Part shown: positions 25,301 to 35,917 of the stretch, piece after piece
Layout: every line of letters starts with the position of its first letter
How positions within the stretch are numbered: position 1 is the stretch's first letter
Assembly (NCBI GenBank): GCA_037951105.1
Contig: JBAMJV010007743.1
Coordinates: forward strand, 62,001 to 126,000
Direction: 5' to 3'
DNA from: Echinarachnius parma
Lineage: Eukaryota; Echinodermata; Echinoidea; Clypeasteroida; Echinarachniidae
DNA: 64,000 nt
The notes under the pieces: model-generated
Database searches by the model: none
What the model saw: only the letters and a program-made list of their open reading frames with translations
What the model was told of the DNA's origin: nothing
Position numbers and translations under genes: made by a program

Positions 25301-28300
25301 TAAAAATCAACGTAAACATCTGAACATTTATTTAAATTTAAATTAATACACAAAATAATGTGATTTGAACCAGTTCCCACCAGGTTCATAGGTATCGGAC
25401 ACAGTATTTTACCGATGAGCTAACTAACCAACTTCCCTTGTTATTTGGTATTTCTACTATTATATACGTGGATGCCGTGTACCTTTTCGTTTATATTAGA
25501 GGCAAGGGCGAGTTCAGCATTTGGAGCTTTAGGAGTGTGATAAATGCATTATATATACCAGTGTCATTCAGAATCAGAAGAGATTAAGGATCTCGATTAG
25601 CCTTTACTTGTATGACTGGATTAAAAAAAAATAATACCATGTAAAGGTAAAAATAAAATAGTACAAACAAAAATAGGGGGCATTCGTCCCTGCACAATCA
25701 TTGTTTGTTGTCAAGCGCTTTGATTGATGCAGAAAGCTTTTGTTCAGGGCGTGCATTATCTTACAATGTACACGGTATATACTGTTGCCGAAGGGGCAGG
25801 TTGTCAGTGGCAACGTCGAATTTAAAGGCTGCATAGAACAATAGTACAAAAAAAGCTTATACCGATACAAATACCCTAATTTACCTTCTTTCATGAGTCT
25901 TTAAACCAAACAAAAGGAACCCATGAACACTTAGATGACCCAGAAGGCGTAGGGCGGCAAACGTTTACTTGGCACACGTAGGAGGGGGGGGGGGGGGGGG
26001 GGGGGGGGACAAGAACCATGAAAGTGCAGGCCTACATTGAAAGCTACTTTACTTATCTGTATTTTACATATCCTTAATTAAAAATTGTCCCGTCATGTTC
26101 TTTCCTTTGAGTTGATTCATCTGTTTGAACGTTGACTAACAACGGGGACAGAGGTTTTAAAATAAATGTGCATGGGGTGGGACCCTATGTATACGCCCCA
26201 TATCAAACACAGCTCCATACAAATAACAGCACAGTGGTTGTCTATTTTAGGCGGCGTTTTCACAAGAATATTCATCACCATTGTATTTTTATGTGACGTT
26301 TCCATGAGATTCACCTCCATTATTATTCTCATGAATATTCGTCACCATTATTTGCATTCTTGATTAACGTCTCCATTTTTGGACACATAGAGAGCGCTCT
26401 TTAAAAAGCAAGATGCATATAGGTGATTGGGGGTGCTTCACGACGGTGTTCTACGGTATGTAATGTTTGGGCAAAACCATGTCATATTTGGGCAAAACAT
26501 GTACATTATATTTGGGCAGAACCATATCATATTCGGGCGAAAACATGTCTAATTCGGGCAAAACAATGTCATTTTAGGGCAAAACCATGTTATATTCGGG
26601 CAAAACCATGTCACATTCGGGCAAAAACATGTCATATTCGGGCCGCAAAAACATATTATATTTGGGCATACACATGCAATATCCCAGCAAAACATGTCGC
26701 ATTAGCGGAAATCATGTTATATTTGGGAAAAACCATATCATATTTGGGCAAAAACATGTATATTCCGGCAAAACCATGTCATATTCGAGCATAAATATGA
26801 CATATCCGTACACAACCTTGTCATATTCGGCAAAACCATGTCATAAATTCGCAAAGCAATGTCATATTCGGGCAAAAATATGTCATATTCGGGAAAAACC
26901 ATGTCATAAATTTGCAAAGCAATGTCACTTTTGGGCAAAACCATGTCATATTCGGGGAAAACCATGTCACATTCGGGAAAAACCATGTCACATTTGGGGA
27001 GAACCATGAAAAACCCATAACATTAATTGGGCAACATCTTGTTATTTTTGGACTGAACTATTAACAAAACATATAATTTTGGGCCATCTAAGTGGTGAAG
27101 ACATTTATTCTTTGCTGCTCGGGTGTAAACCGGGAAAGATTTGATAATTCGGGCAGAAGACCTCGGCCATCCTGCCAAAAAAGTTTATCCCGTACCCTCT
27201 TGACTCATGTAAAAAACGTACTTACGTAAGGCGTAAGAAAGTTATAATGTGATGTGGAAACAGGAACTGTTACATCAACATTACATCCTTAATATATCAT
27301 TTCTAGGCAAATCGTGTATTCGTTATTTGTGTTTGTATAAACTAAGGAATTATATAAAATGTTTACAATAGTTACATTACTGTAAATGCAACGGTAAAGT
27401 GTTAAATAACTAGTGAATAATTGTTTACTTACGAAGTGTAACGAAACTTGTTAAATTCTGACATTAATAAATAGTACATCTGACATCCTGTATGATTGGG
27501 TATATTATATACATACCCGACACAGGAACTGAGGTGATATCTAATGCGAGTTCGCTGTTATCGCAACAATGTCAACACTCGGCCCAACTAATATTCGACA
27601 TTAAGGCAGACCAGGAACATTGAGAACAGTCAGTGTATTATTAACAATGAAATGAACGATAATGACATTTCCAGTGTAAACTCATATAAATAGATGTGCA
27701 CCGGTTCCGACTTGAATTCGAATGAATTGTCTGGCAATTTGCATTTACTCGCCGGTGCCGAGTATTAGTGGATCGACGGTAAATACCGTTTGGAATCCAT
27801 TATCCGGTCCCGTGGGAATTTAAAATACATATCAGCAGTTGAAGATGCCATGTGTCATATGAAATTTAAGTTCCTGCTCCGCAATAGATTATGTAATATC
27901 TGTTCTATTACTGTAATAATGAAATACAGATCTAGTAGATATACCTAGAGCGCCAGTGGTTTTAACGTCAAGAATATTGACCATGTATTAACTAACTAAC
28001 GGTGAAGCTCCGAATATACCTTGTTATTCCAATAAACGGTTTGAAAACTGCACGCAATCTTTTTGATATAACATTGATTAATATTCAGTTTCTTACTATA
28101 TCATTTCAAGAAGTTATTATGAAATCGTTAATTCATCAATTTCAATATAAATTATTTTGGCCCATGTAGATGTTGTCATAGAATGCAACTGAAGTTACCC
28201 ACGTTACAGAGGCCAAGTTTTAAAGTATTTCCGTTGGCAAACGCGCCTGTAACCACGCGGCGTTAGATATGGACAATACATCGCTTGGTAGATCATCATA

Positions 28301-29207
28301 ATAGAACCGAACCAAGCGTGTGTTTTCTCCAGTAGACATACCATCTCCAATATCCAAAAATCTCCTGTAAGTTTTTGTTCTAAAGGCATGGAATTGGAAA
28401 CGTATTCTTCTGTTCACAGAAGTGGTGAAGGTCCACCATGGTGTGGTGTCTCCAGCCTGATAAGCGTTGTCCAGGTCATTTGTCGTCAGGGTGATGATAT
28501 CATCATCTCCGAGGATATAGTGATCTGCAAAACAGTAATTGACAGATTCAAATTGATAACTATAACTATCCCAGTACATTATTTTCTTTTGCTATGCTCT
28601 ATTATGTTATATTTTATCGTTATACATTTTTATCAATTTTCGTTGTGACATTACATCATATATATCACTCAATTTATACCTCAATTTACTTTCATCTGAA
28701 CTATTTATCGTCCATTCGTCCATTTGGAAAAGGTTTCACCTTGAACAGAACAGAGCTCGGTTATTTTGGACAGATTCGTGAAAATAAAATGATCATTGTT
28801 CCTTTTTTCAGTTCGAAAGAACCTTGAATTTAGTGGATAGAAGTGTACCAAAATATAAAAATACAACGATGCATTCGTGTAATGTTTTAGTTCACGCTGG
28901 ACACCAAATTACAAGTTTTTATTCAACAAAACAGAGCTCAGTGAAAAATAGAAAGCGACAAAACACCGGCATGGTTTTACTGCAATATCTGTACTTTACA
29001 TCTTTGGTATCAAACTGACATAATTCAGGATGGTATTTAAACTACTGTATTTGATTGAAACTATTTCCAACTTATCAAAATTCTGATATCTGATATAATA
29101 GGAAATCAATCTTGATACTCACCTTGCAACTGACATGTTGATGGGTTGACATATGTCACAAGCCACACAAGTGCAAGCGACAGGCTTTTCAAATTTACCT
29201 TGGACAT
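13133..29207 (-). CDS. Gene 1: four-CUB single-pass receptor with tyrosine-rich tail (8 exons)
   Basis: Exons, 5-prime to 3-prime on the minus strand: 29207-29123, 28524-28199, 19211-18816, 17936-17580, 17242-16850, 16464-16369, 14534-14404, 14122-13133. The product is a signal peptide, CUB-like modules A to D, a 32-residue N/T-rich stem, one TM helix and a 329-residue cytoplasmic tail with 12 tyrosines. Every exon has AG/GT borders and the phases match throughout, except that exon 2 is 326 bases where a multiple of 3 is needed. With one more base there, the product is about 924 aa. The tail has SH2-type sites YENV and YQNI (Grb2-like YxN) and VTYQNI fits an ITIM pattern. CUB domains are known as extracellular protein- or glycan-binding modules, and a signalling receptor role is inferred. 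Several N-glycosylation sequons lie in the CUBs (NTT, NFS, NAT). Gene 2 is a tandem paralogue in the same orientation. An upstream in-frame ATG at 29228 is an alternative start, but the MSK start is shared with gene 2. Confidence 0.85.
14404..14534 (-). CDS. Gene 1 exon 7: transmembrane helix and juxtamembrane segment
   Basis: The exon is 131 bases, entering in phase 1 after TTTACAG and leaving in phase 0 at GTGAGT. It encodes a hydrophobic helix (HIVLLVGVTAGLSVTMFILL then LIFI) followed by a basic stop-transfer stretch RWAHLKRQQRLHNISKR. The juxtamembrane pattern ILLLIxIRxxHLxxQ is shared with gene 2 exon 6. Confidence 0.88.
15382..15886. mobile_element. MITE of the AGGGATAGTTTAG family
   Basis: It starts TTAAAGGGATAGTTTAGTTT and ends ACTATACTATCCCTTGAA, with the family interior (CATCACGTTCACAAG, GGTGTCTGGAGGACGCCCTC). 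It lies in a gene 1 intron. Confidence 0.7.
16140..16303. repeat. (ATT)n microsatellite
   Basis: An ATT trinucleotide array with few interruptions, lying just 3-prime (minus strand) of the stem exon donor of gene 1. The poly-isoleucine frame across it is not a gene. Confidence 0.95.
16369..16464 (-). CDS. Gene 1 exon 6: N/T-rich extracellular stem
   Basis: A 96-base exon, phase 1-1, donor GTAGGA. It reads HVQQQTNITDDYNANMVSD then TTNAWTSNSTEAG, a low-complexity polar stem with two sequons (NIT, NST). The acceptor ATCTGTAG was chosen because it is the only nearby AG that keeps phase 1 without a stop. The sequence just upstream of the acceptor is MITE-derived (16471-16757). Gene 2 has no equivalent exon. 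Confidence 0.65.
16471..16757. mobile_element. MITE fragment abutting the gene 1 stem exon
   Basis: A truncated AAAGGGATCTAGTAAC-family copy, starting in the family interior (ATTTCAAGATAAATGGACGT) and ending GTTACTAAGTCCCTTTAA. Its inner edge is 6 bases from the stem exon acceptor, so it supplies the polypyrimidine and branch region. Confidence 0.7.
16850..17242 (-). CDS. Gene 1 exon 5: CUB-like module D
   Basis: The exon is 393 bases, phase 1-1, acceptor TATTGCAG, donor GTAAGT. It contains [57 protein letters not shown] and ends LNATR. It is a close paralogue of module B in the same gene and of gene 2 module B. The sequons NTT, NFS and NAT suggest N-glycosylation. Confidence 0.9.
17580..17936 (-). 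CDS. Gene 1 exon 4: CUB-like module C
   Basis: The exon is 357 bases, phase 1-1, acceptor TTTTTAG, donor GTAAGA. It reads FPEKSSIVIPTG through [43 protein letters not shown] and ends MIVTSVHFAG. Like module A it has the GDG/RF/PSDV/SNA pattern, so A and C form one subtype and B and D the other. It is nearly collinear with gene 2 exon 4, with most positions identical across the central part. Confidence 0.9.
18139..18424. mobile_element. MITE made of CCTATGGG-type words
   Basis: The ends are AGTCGAAATTCCCATAGAA and its complement (TTCTATGGGAATTTCGACC). The interior repeats TTTCCTATGGGTT and the complementary AACCCATAGGAA, making it strongly self-complementary. A T tract follows at about 18579-18598. 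Confidence 0.65.
18816..19211 (-). CDS. Gene 1 exon 3: CUB-like module B
   Basis: The exon is 396 bases, phase 1-1, between acceptor ATTACAG and donor GTAAGT. Typical CUB landmarks are present: [41 protein letters not shown]. The second canonical CUB cysteine (usually in NNADCVW) is replaced by phenylalanine, and only one Cys (DFC) remains, so the standard disulfides cannot form. It pairs by sequence with module D and with module B of gene 2. Confidence 0.9.
19330..19594. repeat. 21-bp minisatellite, block 1
   Basis: Degenerate 21-base units of the type CATGTCATATTCGGGCAAATT. Both strands stay open because the unit length is divisible by 3, giving repetitive seven-residue peptides that are not a gene. 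The array continues at 23761-23800 and 26459-27010 beyond inserted elements. Confidence 0.85.
19595..20442. mobile_element. TIR element with internal tandem units
   Basis: The ends are TAGTAGGGTGGTTAAGGGGT and the complement of AACAACCCTACTA. The interior has about four units containing AATTAGGCCTAATTTGCATA and GATCCAAGGAATATG. A short derivative with the same ends and a single unit is at 63017-63278. Confidence 0.65.
20443..23505 (+). mobile_element. CR1/Jockey-like non-LTR retrotransposon, 5-prime truncated, one frameshift
   Basis: The first frame, to about 21545, carries the C-terminal part of an AP-endonuclease domain (VVYRPPNTD, IMGDYNIDLL, SDHLPVF) and the start of the RT. A frameshift near 21540 moves to the second frame (to 22970), with NYRPISILSSFSKLLERV, QYGFRKAHSTDLAL, FMDLSKAFDTLDH, GVPQGSILGPLLFLIYVND and the catalytic FADDT. 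The C-terminal region ends SFKNAVKRMLI. The 3-prime UTR ends in AATAAATAAATAAATAAAT. The N-terminal endonuclease start is missing. Because only one frame break is visible, the insertion is probably fairly young. The exact clade would need a phylogeny. Confidence 0.85.
24965..25201. mobile_element. Mariner-type MITE at the palindrome centre
   Basis: The ends CAGGGTGGCCCAGAAATAAC and GTTATTTCTGGGCCACCCTG form a perfect-looking inverted repeat, flanked by TA. About 237 bp, non-coding. This end sequence is typical of mariner-like miniature elements. Confidence 0.85.
25204..25440 (-). mobile_element. tRNA-derived SINE-like segment
   Basis: Read on the minus strand, it begins GGGAAGTTGGTTAGTTAGCT with an A-box-like TAGCTCATCGGTAAAATA and, at tRNA spacing, a B-box-like GGTTCAAATC. 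An AT-rich body follows, up to the mariner MITE. The structure fits a SINE with a tRNA-related head; an old tRNA pseudogene is the alternative. Confidence 0.5.
26459..27010. repeat. 21-bp minisatellite, block 2
   Basis: About 25 units of the type TTCGGGCAAAACCATGTCATA with variation. The intron from 27011 to 28198 has only faint further traces of the unit and nothing else I can name. Confidence 0.85.
28199..28524 (-). CDS. Gene 1 exon 2: CUB-like module A, with an apparent 1-base frameshift
   Basis: The acceptor is TTTTGCAG and the phase 1 join gives DHYILGDDD. The module contains DIGDG, RLVRF, LPSDV and SNAAW, all shared with gene 2 exon 2. After AAWLQAR the frame runs into TAA within a few codons. 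One base more at the TTT run near 28240 would open a frame reading FANGNTLKLGLCNV to a good donor (GTAACT) in phase 1. Exon length 326 is one short of a multiple of 3, as expected for a single-base loss. This may be a real lesion, a polymorphism or an assembly error. A weak phase 1 donor (C before GTTTGC) just upstream could bypass the shift but would cut off the last strands of the module. Confidence 0.75.
29123..29207 (-). CDS. Gene 1 exon 1: signal peptide
   Basis: The exon encodes MSK followed by a leucine-rich core (SLSLALVWLV) and a cleavage-like region ending STCQLQ, then a consensus donor GTGAGT in phase 1. It is 85 bases, exactly the length of gene 2 exon 1, which also starts MSK and ends SCRLQ before GTGAGT. 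That match supports the start at 29207. An in-frame ATG 21 bases upstream would add seven residues. Confidence 0.85.
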
Positions 29208-29228
29208 CTTTACAGTTTTTACCGTCAT

Positions 29229-31449
29229 CCCAGCCTTCATAAAGTGGACGACCGTATGAATGTTGTGTTAATATAACGTTTACATCAAATACAGTTTACA
29301 GAACCCCATAGTGCGATACAAAATAAAGCTAAAATGTATACATTAAAATAAATCCTCGTTTGCTACTGAACAGAATATTACAGATATCAATTCAGATAAT
29401 TTAATCCCTGCGAAAGGTGCTGAAGCACGCGTCTTCAAGTTTTGATCCAAGTCGTTGGTCGCACCAACAACACACTCTGATTGCCAACAAGTTTTGAAAC
29501 ACAATCTGCGCGTTGCTCGAAACTTCGCGACCAAATGTTTTAGCCTCCACGCATTGGCGTAGCTATGGTTAGCTGGTATTTTGGAAGGGGGGGGGGGGGG
29601 GGGTAAGGTGTGCAGACCCAGATAAAAATGTAGATTCTGTTACAAATTTGTATTATCAATGTTTTCCACATAGGGTCGTGTAGAGGAACAATTTTCAATT
29701 TCTCAAGAGAGGAGGAGCTGTTTGTGACAGGGGCTCCTTTGGTCACATTTTCTTTTTCCCACTCTTATTTCGCTACGGCGCGCGTTTACTTGAACAATAT
29801 GGGAGGCGTATTCATAGCTATGTTAATTTCGTTCAAAAGATATTCACGATTGAAGTGTTCGGATATGAAATTATCTACGGGACTTTTTTCAGCCGTGTAC
29901 AAAGTAAGTGCAATGAGTAAGTGAATATCACTTTGCATTTTTGCTCATTTCTCGGCCAAATAACATCCAATTAACTTGAAATTTGTACACATTACTTTCT
30001 GGACATATCCGATCACACCAACAGGACTGCACACCAATACACATTTTTTAAACCATGCATCACTTTTTGCACTTGTCAACAAAGTAAACTTGATCCCTTT
30101 AAATAAGGTTATTTAATCAAACATTCATTTACATTTGTTTTATTTAAAGCAAAGGTTGAAATTTTAGGTTGTGTGAAGGGCGCCTACTTGTGTTAACGGT
30201 CGCATTTCGAATAAAACAGCAGAGTTACTAAAAATGTTTATAATTATGTTTTCTATCGTTCAAGCATCATTTAATTTTGACCTTAAGTTTGTAAGTAACT
30301 ATCAGGTTTTGGTACTTTTAATCGAGACCAACATGCATGAATCTTCGATGTGGTAATGTGATTCCTCTACACAATAATAATAGGTATATTCCTCATAAGA
30401 ATCTTCTAGTCATGTGATTGGTTGAGAGTACGTCATGTGATAAAAAATTGTTCCACTATGTATTTTGCCCTAGCGAAAATAGTATTTGTTTGCTATCTTC
30501 CCAGGGCAAAATAGTAAAATGAGATATCGATACTATCGATCCATGCATTTTGCATTTATATTATCGATTTGCGTATTCACAGCTCGCCCATTCTCGTGCA
30601 GAAAATTTTTGCAATGGAAAGTTAAATGCCCTCTGGCGAGTTGCCGGCATGGCACAGAAGTGCATGATAGAACCGGTAAATTTGAAATCGATCGTATTAC
30701 GATGATTTTAGATAACAGTTATCCGATAAATGTATAATGCTGAAATTGTTTACATAATAATATTAACAATAATTTTGCATTCGCTAGGATGAATAATGTT
30801 GCAACTTTCAATCATTCATGGACCTTGCCATGAATCACATAGATAGCAAGAAAGATGAGTTTTGAAGTCTTATGGTTTCTTTCTTTAAATCAAAATGGAC
30901 AGTTTTAGATGAGGGATATAAAACAAAAAAAATTGTTCGAGGCACCATTTAAATCTATGAGCCTTCGGTAACTTCAGTATAAGTTACCTCAGAGTACATG
31001 ATTTTAACTAGAGCCTCTCAAGGCATGGCATATTTGTATAACTATGTATTTATAACGCGTGCACATCTGTCGTTAGACACTTGTAGCGCACACTCATCAT
31101 TAATTCCCCTGGTCTTTCCATTAAAGAAAAAAAATATTACCAATGCTTCTTGTCTGTTTAGAAATTTATATTTCCTACTGCATTATCATATTTTACTTGG
31201 GTCTAAGATAGGAAACTGTCTGGCTGGTATAGGATTTATACGTAATCTTGAATGCGCACAGAAAACTCAGCTGATTACATCCTATGCAATTTGAACAAGT
31301 ATCAACATTAACTTTAAATTACATCCGCGCAACGATTTACATTGTCAGCACATTTCCACGTCAAATATTTTGTTCTGCTTTTTCATGTTACGTGTTACCC
31401 GTTATTCGGGGCCAGTAATATGCTGTGTGGACCCAAGGATGCATCACTA
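29229..31449. other. Gene 1 upstream region
   Basis: No convincing promoter element is visible. The region holds a G tract (about 29587-29602), a truncated AAAGGGATCTAGTAAC MITE (29830-30107) and a TTAA-family MITE fragment (30110-30310). The rest, to 31449, shows no coding or repeat structure I can support. Confidence 0.5.
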
Positions 31450-32097
31450 GGCTGCTTTCGTTTTTAGTTACGATCACTAGTGAGCGCGTCGAGAGTGAGC
31501 CCTACTGTACTGGGTTGACTATAGGTACGTTGACTGTCATTCGTTACCTTTTCGTTTTCACACGTTGACGCTCGTTCAGTCAGATCACGTCGTGCTCGCG
31601 CGAACACAGACACGCATAAACAGTGCAATACAGTCGGCTAAGCCTAACCATTTCGTGCCCGGCCCTGGACCATGGACATCGCCACGGCATGCCGTAGTGA
31701 AAGGCGATGCCGTACAATAAAAGTAGATGTTTGCATTCATTTCATAGCATACAAACAGGCCAAACACGTGTTTGTGCCATTGGCTTGTCATCGTACGCAC
31801 TCGCAGTGAAAATTCAAGCAGTAACATGTTTAAATTATTACTATTAGTACCAAAATGGATAAACTAACATGAGACTCGCTTTTAGTAGGATATTTCCGCG
31901 ATATCATGCATCTCGAGAAGAGTATGACGTCATAAACAAGACACGGTGACCGTCTTTTGGGTCGCCGGTGAAAACAGGGGTGAAAGCGTGCTCAAATCGG
32001 ACGGTGAGCGTGTGGCCGATATTGACGCATGCGCAGTGCATGAAAATGACGTCATCTCGACGCGTTGAGTAGTCAACGTGTCAAAACGAAAGCAGCC
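31450..32097. mobile_element. 648-bp TIR element, TA-flanked
   Basis: The ends GGCTGCTTTCGTTTT and AAAACGAAAGCAGCC are inverted, with TA on both sides. The interior is GC-richer than its surroundings and has CG-rich words (GACGCTCGTTCAG). The small open frame inside lacks family resemblance. Confidence 0.65.
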
Positions 32098-32751
32098 TAG
32101 TATCGACTGCGTGGGTGGGACACACTTGAAACTAAGAAACTTTGATTTACGATTAAATTATTGATAATGAGTATACTCTCGTATGTGTTGGTAATAAAAC
32201 TAGTTAAAGGTAGTTCAGATTCGTCAAATGAGATGCGCGGCGCCATCTTGCATACGCGTTGCGCACGGTGCGTAATGCACGTTAGCTCAGTGTCATGCGG
32301 TGCGCGCAAACTAACCCAGTTCAAAATGGCGACCCGCTCTGTAGCATCCCCACGCTTGATGCCCTTTAAGAGCTTCACGATTGTAAAAAAAAAGATCCGC
32401 ATTTGACTTTTCATACATCGTTTTAAAGATTTCTTCTCCGTTGAATATTTTTCCGGTAAATCAAATCATCTTATTTAATTTCAAAGTAGGCAGGCATGTC
32501 GGTATCACCCTCGTTCTTTTTTCTTTTTTTTTGGTGAAAATGAAAGATTATTTTTGGGCATCGGCGTACATGGACATGTTTTTTCTTGTATGTGGTTTGA
32601 GCTATACAATATTTGTCCAATTGATATTCTTCCCGTGAACACGATGTTTCATTACAATGAGCTGGTACATGTCTTGAGTTCAGTTTTGCCCTGCGGAAAA
32701 TGAGCCCATACGTTCGATCCCAAAATGTGAATTATGGGGGCTACACACACG

Positions 32752-32980
<229 letters not shown>

Positions 32981-33604
32981 TCTTAAGCCGTCTCTTACCA
33001 CTTGTTATGCAGGTTAATGGTTTTACCTTGTCTATTTAGGATATTCTGTCACAACGCAGTTGTTAAAGGGTACCACCACCCAAAAATAATATTCTTATTA
33101 AAGAAAGGTATCATCTTTAGTATTCCATTCCATCAACAAGTTCACCAAAATATGTTTCCAGAAAAAAAACATATAATTGGAAACGCACCACCATTCTAAA
33201 GCATGCGTTCATGCGGTCTGAATTGCGAGACTGCGATGCGTGCCGTGAATTGCGATGTGTGTGCAGAGCGAACGAATCTATTGTCTACAAACGTACGCGT
33301 GAATAGCATTGGCGCACTCGCAAATGGTTGGCCCGTATGGAACCAGGAAATAGCAGTGGTTCCGTAAGTGGTGGAAATTAATTGCTTTGTTTATGAATTA
33401 CACAACCCTTTGCAAAATGTTGGGTATCTATTTGATATCACAAAACGGTACCAAAACATATATAATGTGTTGTTCTTTGCCTGGTGGTCCCCTTTAATAT
33501 GCCGAGATATCGTCATTATCTGCACGTCAATTAGAAAAATTGTTTTTTTTGTTTCTGTTTCATTTTGATATGTTTAGTTTTGAAATCCTAACATTCAAAC
33601 AGGG

Positions 33605-34215
33605 TAAAATTACTTTTGGAGTGAGACTCGTTATTTTGATTAATGTCACTCTCCATAAACAAACAGATACAAAGTCTCGATTTGTCAGTCGTCAGTGGCA
33701 CTTATCTCCGTATTGAAATATTATGTAAATCAGTGAACTAGACGAAACTAAAATGTCATGTGACCGCATCATTCTATCTAATGTTAAACTTAACACGTCT
33801 ACAGTAAAAGAACTTTTGGAGTGTTACACGTTATTGTAATTCTTGTCACTTTCCATAAACAAACAGAGACAAAGTATCCATTTGTCAGTCGTAAATTGCA
33901 CTTATCTCTATATTTAAAACTATCATGTACATCATTGAATTAGACGAAACTAGAATATCGTGTGACCGCATCATTCTATTTAATGATAAAATTAACACGT
34001 CTGCAGGTAAAATAACTTTTGGAGTGATACACGTTATTTTAATTCACGTCACTGTCCATAAACAAGCAGAGACAAATTATCGATATGTCAGTGGTGAATT
34101 GCACTTATCTCTATATTTAAAACTACCATACAAACAGTGAATTAGACAAAACTACAATATTGTGAGACCGCATCATAATATGTAACGTTTAAATTAACAA
34201 GCCTGCAGTAACAGA
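33605..34215. repeat. Three tandem units of about 202 bp
   Basis: The phrase CTTTTGGAGTG recurs at about 33613, 33814 and 34017. Each unit then carries GTCACT..CCATAAACAA, TTTGTCAGTCGT, CACTTATCTC, GACGAAACTA and CCGCATCATTCTAT in the same order. Non-coding satellite-like DNA in the intergenic region. Confidence 0.85.
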
Positions 34216-35320
34216 GATTATGAGAGCTCTTTAAACCCTTCTTTATCGTGACTAGTTTCCAATAGAAAAGCGAAACACGTAAATCAATCGCACCAAAGTA
34301 TTCATATATAAAAAGAGACTAAACTAGAACATAGCGGCTCGTAAAGAGTATACACTCACCCTGTTACATCAAAATAATTCATTGATTAAACGTAGTCAAA
34401 TTGGTAATCCAAACTCAGTGCATGGGTTAAATTCATCCTTGAATTTTCGATATTCTATTTGAGGTTAATCTATTGTACAATATATATATACATTTATAAT
34501 TGTATTATAATTTTCCTTTTCTCGAAACGCAAGCCGTGATATGTTTCTGCATTTACATATATTTTACAAATCAATAACAACTTGAAAACTCTGTATGACA
34601 ATAAGTTTATTATCTTTTGAAGAAAACAATAAAACAAGCTTGTCTAGTTTTACCAATGACTCCTCTCTTGCTTTATGTATTATACCTAACTAAAGTTAAA
34701 TGTAAGTAAGTTGTATTCCATCTTTCTTCAACCTAGACAATATCCCTTTAAAACAAGCCAACCATTCTTAAAATTACCAAATATTATACAAATATTGATA
34801 CCGTACGTCCTTATCAACCATGTTTACATTTACAGAGAGGGGTTATAAGCATAATAAACAGGGTAAAGAATCGTTTATGATGTGCAAGAATGTTTTTGTA
34901 CGTAACTTGTTACTTGTGCACCTCTACGTGCACCTTTATCAAATATATGTTATACATCGCATTATACCACATTAAGATTAAATAAACGTGATTTAATTCC
35001 AAATCTCCATCATGTAGGCATCATTCTTTTATTAAAAAAAAACAATCATTACATTATTAACTTAACATTCGTTATTTACATACATCTATATCAGCAAAAG
35101 TATGACTATGAAACTTGATGAGGTGCAAGTATATTGTTAGTAACTTGATACGTGCGAGTTGGTACCATGGTAGCGGAAATCTTGGATCAACATATTTAGT
35201 CACCCTCATACGTATATCGGATTATCTATTATTTCATAATATGAAGTGCATTTTCCCTTTTAATCTGAATTCATATCAATAAGCAACGTCCGTAAAGTCT
35301 TCGCATGTGAACACCGCTTA

Positions 35321-35797
35321 AAGAGATCTAGTAACATAGTCAAAATCCACAAACATTACTTAGATCTCTAGACTAATGGTTCTCATATACCTTGTTGTAT
35401 TCGTGTTACCAAAATAAGCATTAACAATATTGTATCTCATTATAAAGGTATGCATGCCGATTGCCTTATTAAAAGCCTCTAGTTGACATGCGCAAAAAGG
35501 GAGGAATTGTTGATACGATGTGTATTGTTGTTATCTATTATGTCCACTAGATATTGTGCGCAAATTTCATGTTAAATGGACGTTATATGGCCAAGTAAGG
35601 AGCGAAAATGCAAAGTAATTTTCACTTACTCATTGCACTGACTTTGTACACGTTACGACTATCCACTGAATAGTTTTAAATCTGAACGTCAATCGTAAAT
35701 ATTTTGTTAACGGAAGGTATACAACAAGGTATGAGGGAACCGCTAGAATTACGACTGGATTTTGAGGATTTGGACAATGTTACTAGATCCCTTCAAG
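35321..35797. mobile_element. MITE of the AAAGGGATCTAGTAAC family
   Basis: It starts TTAAAGAGATCTAGTAACAT and ends GTTACTAGATCCCTTCAA, with the usual interior (ATGGACGTTATATGGCC). Confidence 0.7.
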
Positions 35798-35917
35798 AGG
35801 GCTATTCCTGGTAATCAACCTGCTGAAAAACTGTCTTGATTGTATTGAGGATATTGAGATTTGTTTTCTTCTCGCATATCATGGTAGGTGTGCAAAAGCC
35901 CTTGTACATACATGTAA

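Larger units (their letters stand above)
23805..26456. mobile_element. 2.65-kb palindromic (foldback) element with TA target duplication
   Basis: The ends CCGTAGAACACCGTCGTGAA and the complement TTCACGACGGTGTTCTACGG are flanked by TA. The left arm (23805 to about 24960) and right arm (about 25446-26456) are reverse complements with small indels; for example a C tract at 24271-24292 faces a G tract at 25983-26009. The centre holds a mariner-type MITE and a tRNA-derived SINE-like segment. No transposase frame is seen. It sits inside the 21-bp minisatellite. Confidence 0.85.

Noticed and set aside
26423-27009. Repeat peptides over the second minisatellite block
   Set aside because: Same artefact as at 19.4 kb; open on both strands.
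26459-27010. CRISPR-like array
   Set aside because: Units are contiguous and degenerate without unique spacers, in an intron of a eukaryotic gene.
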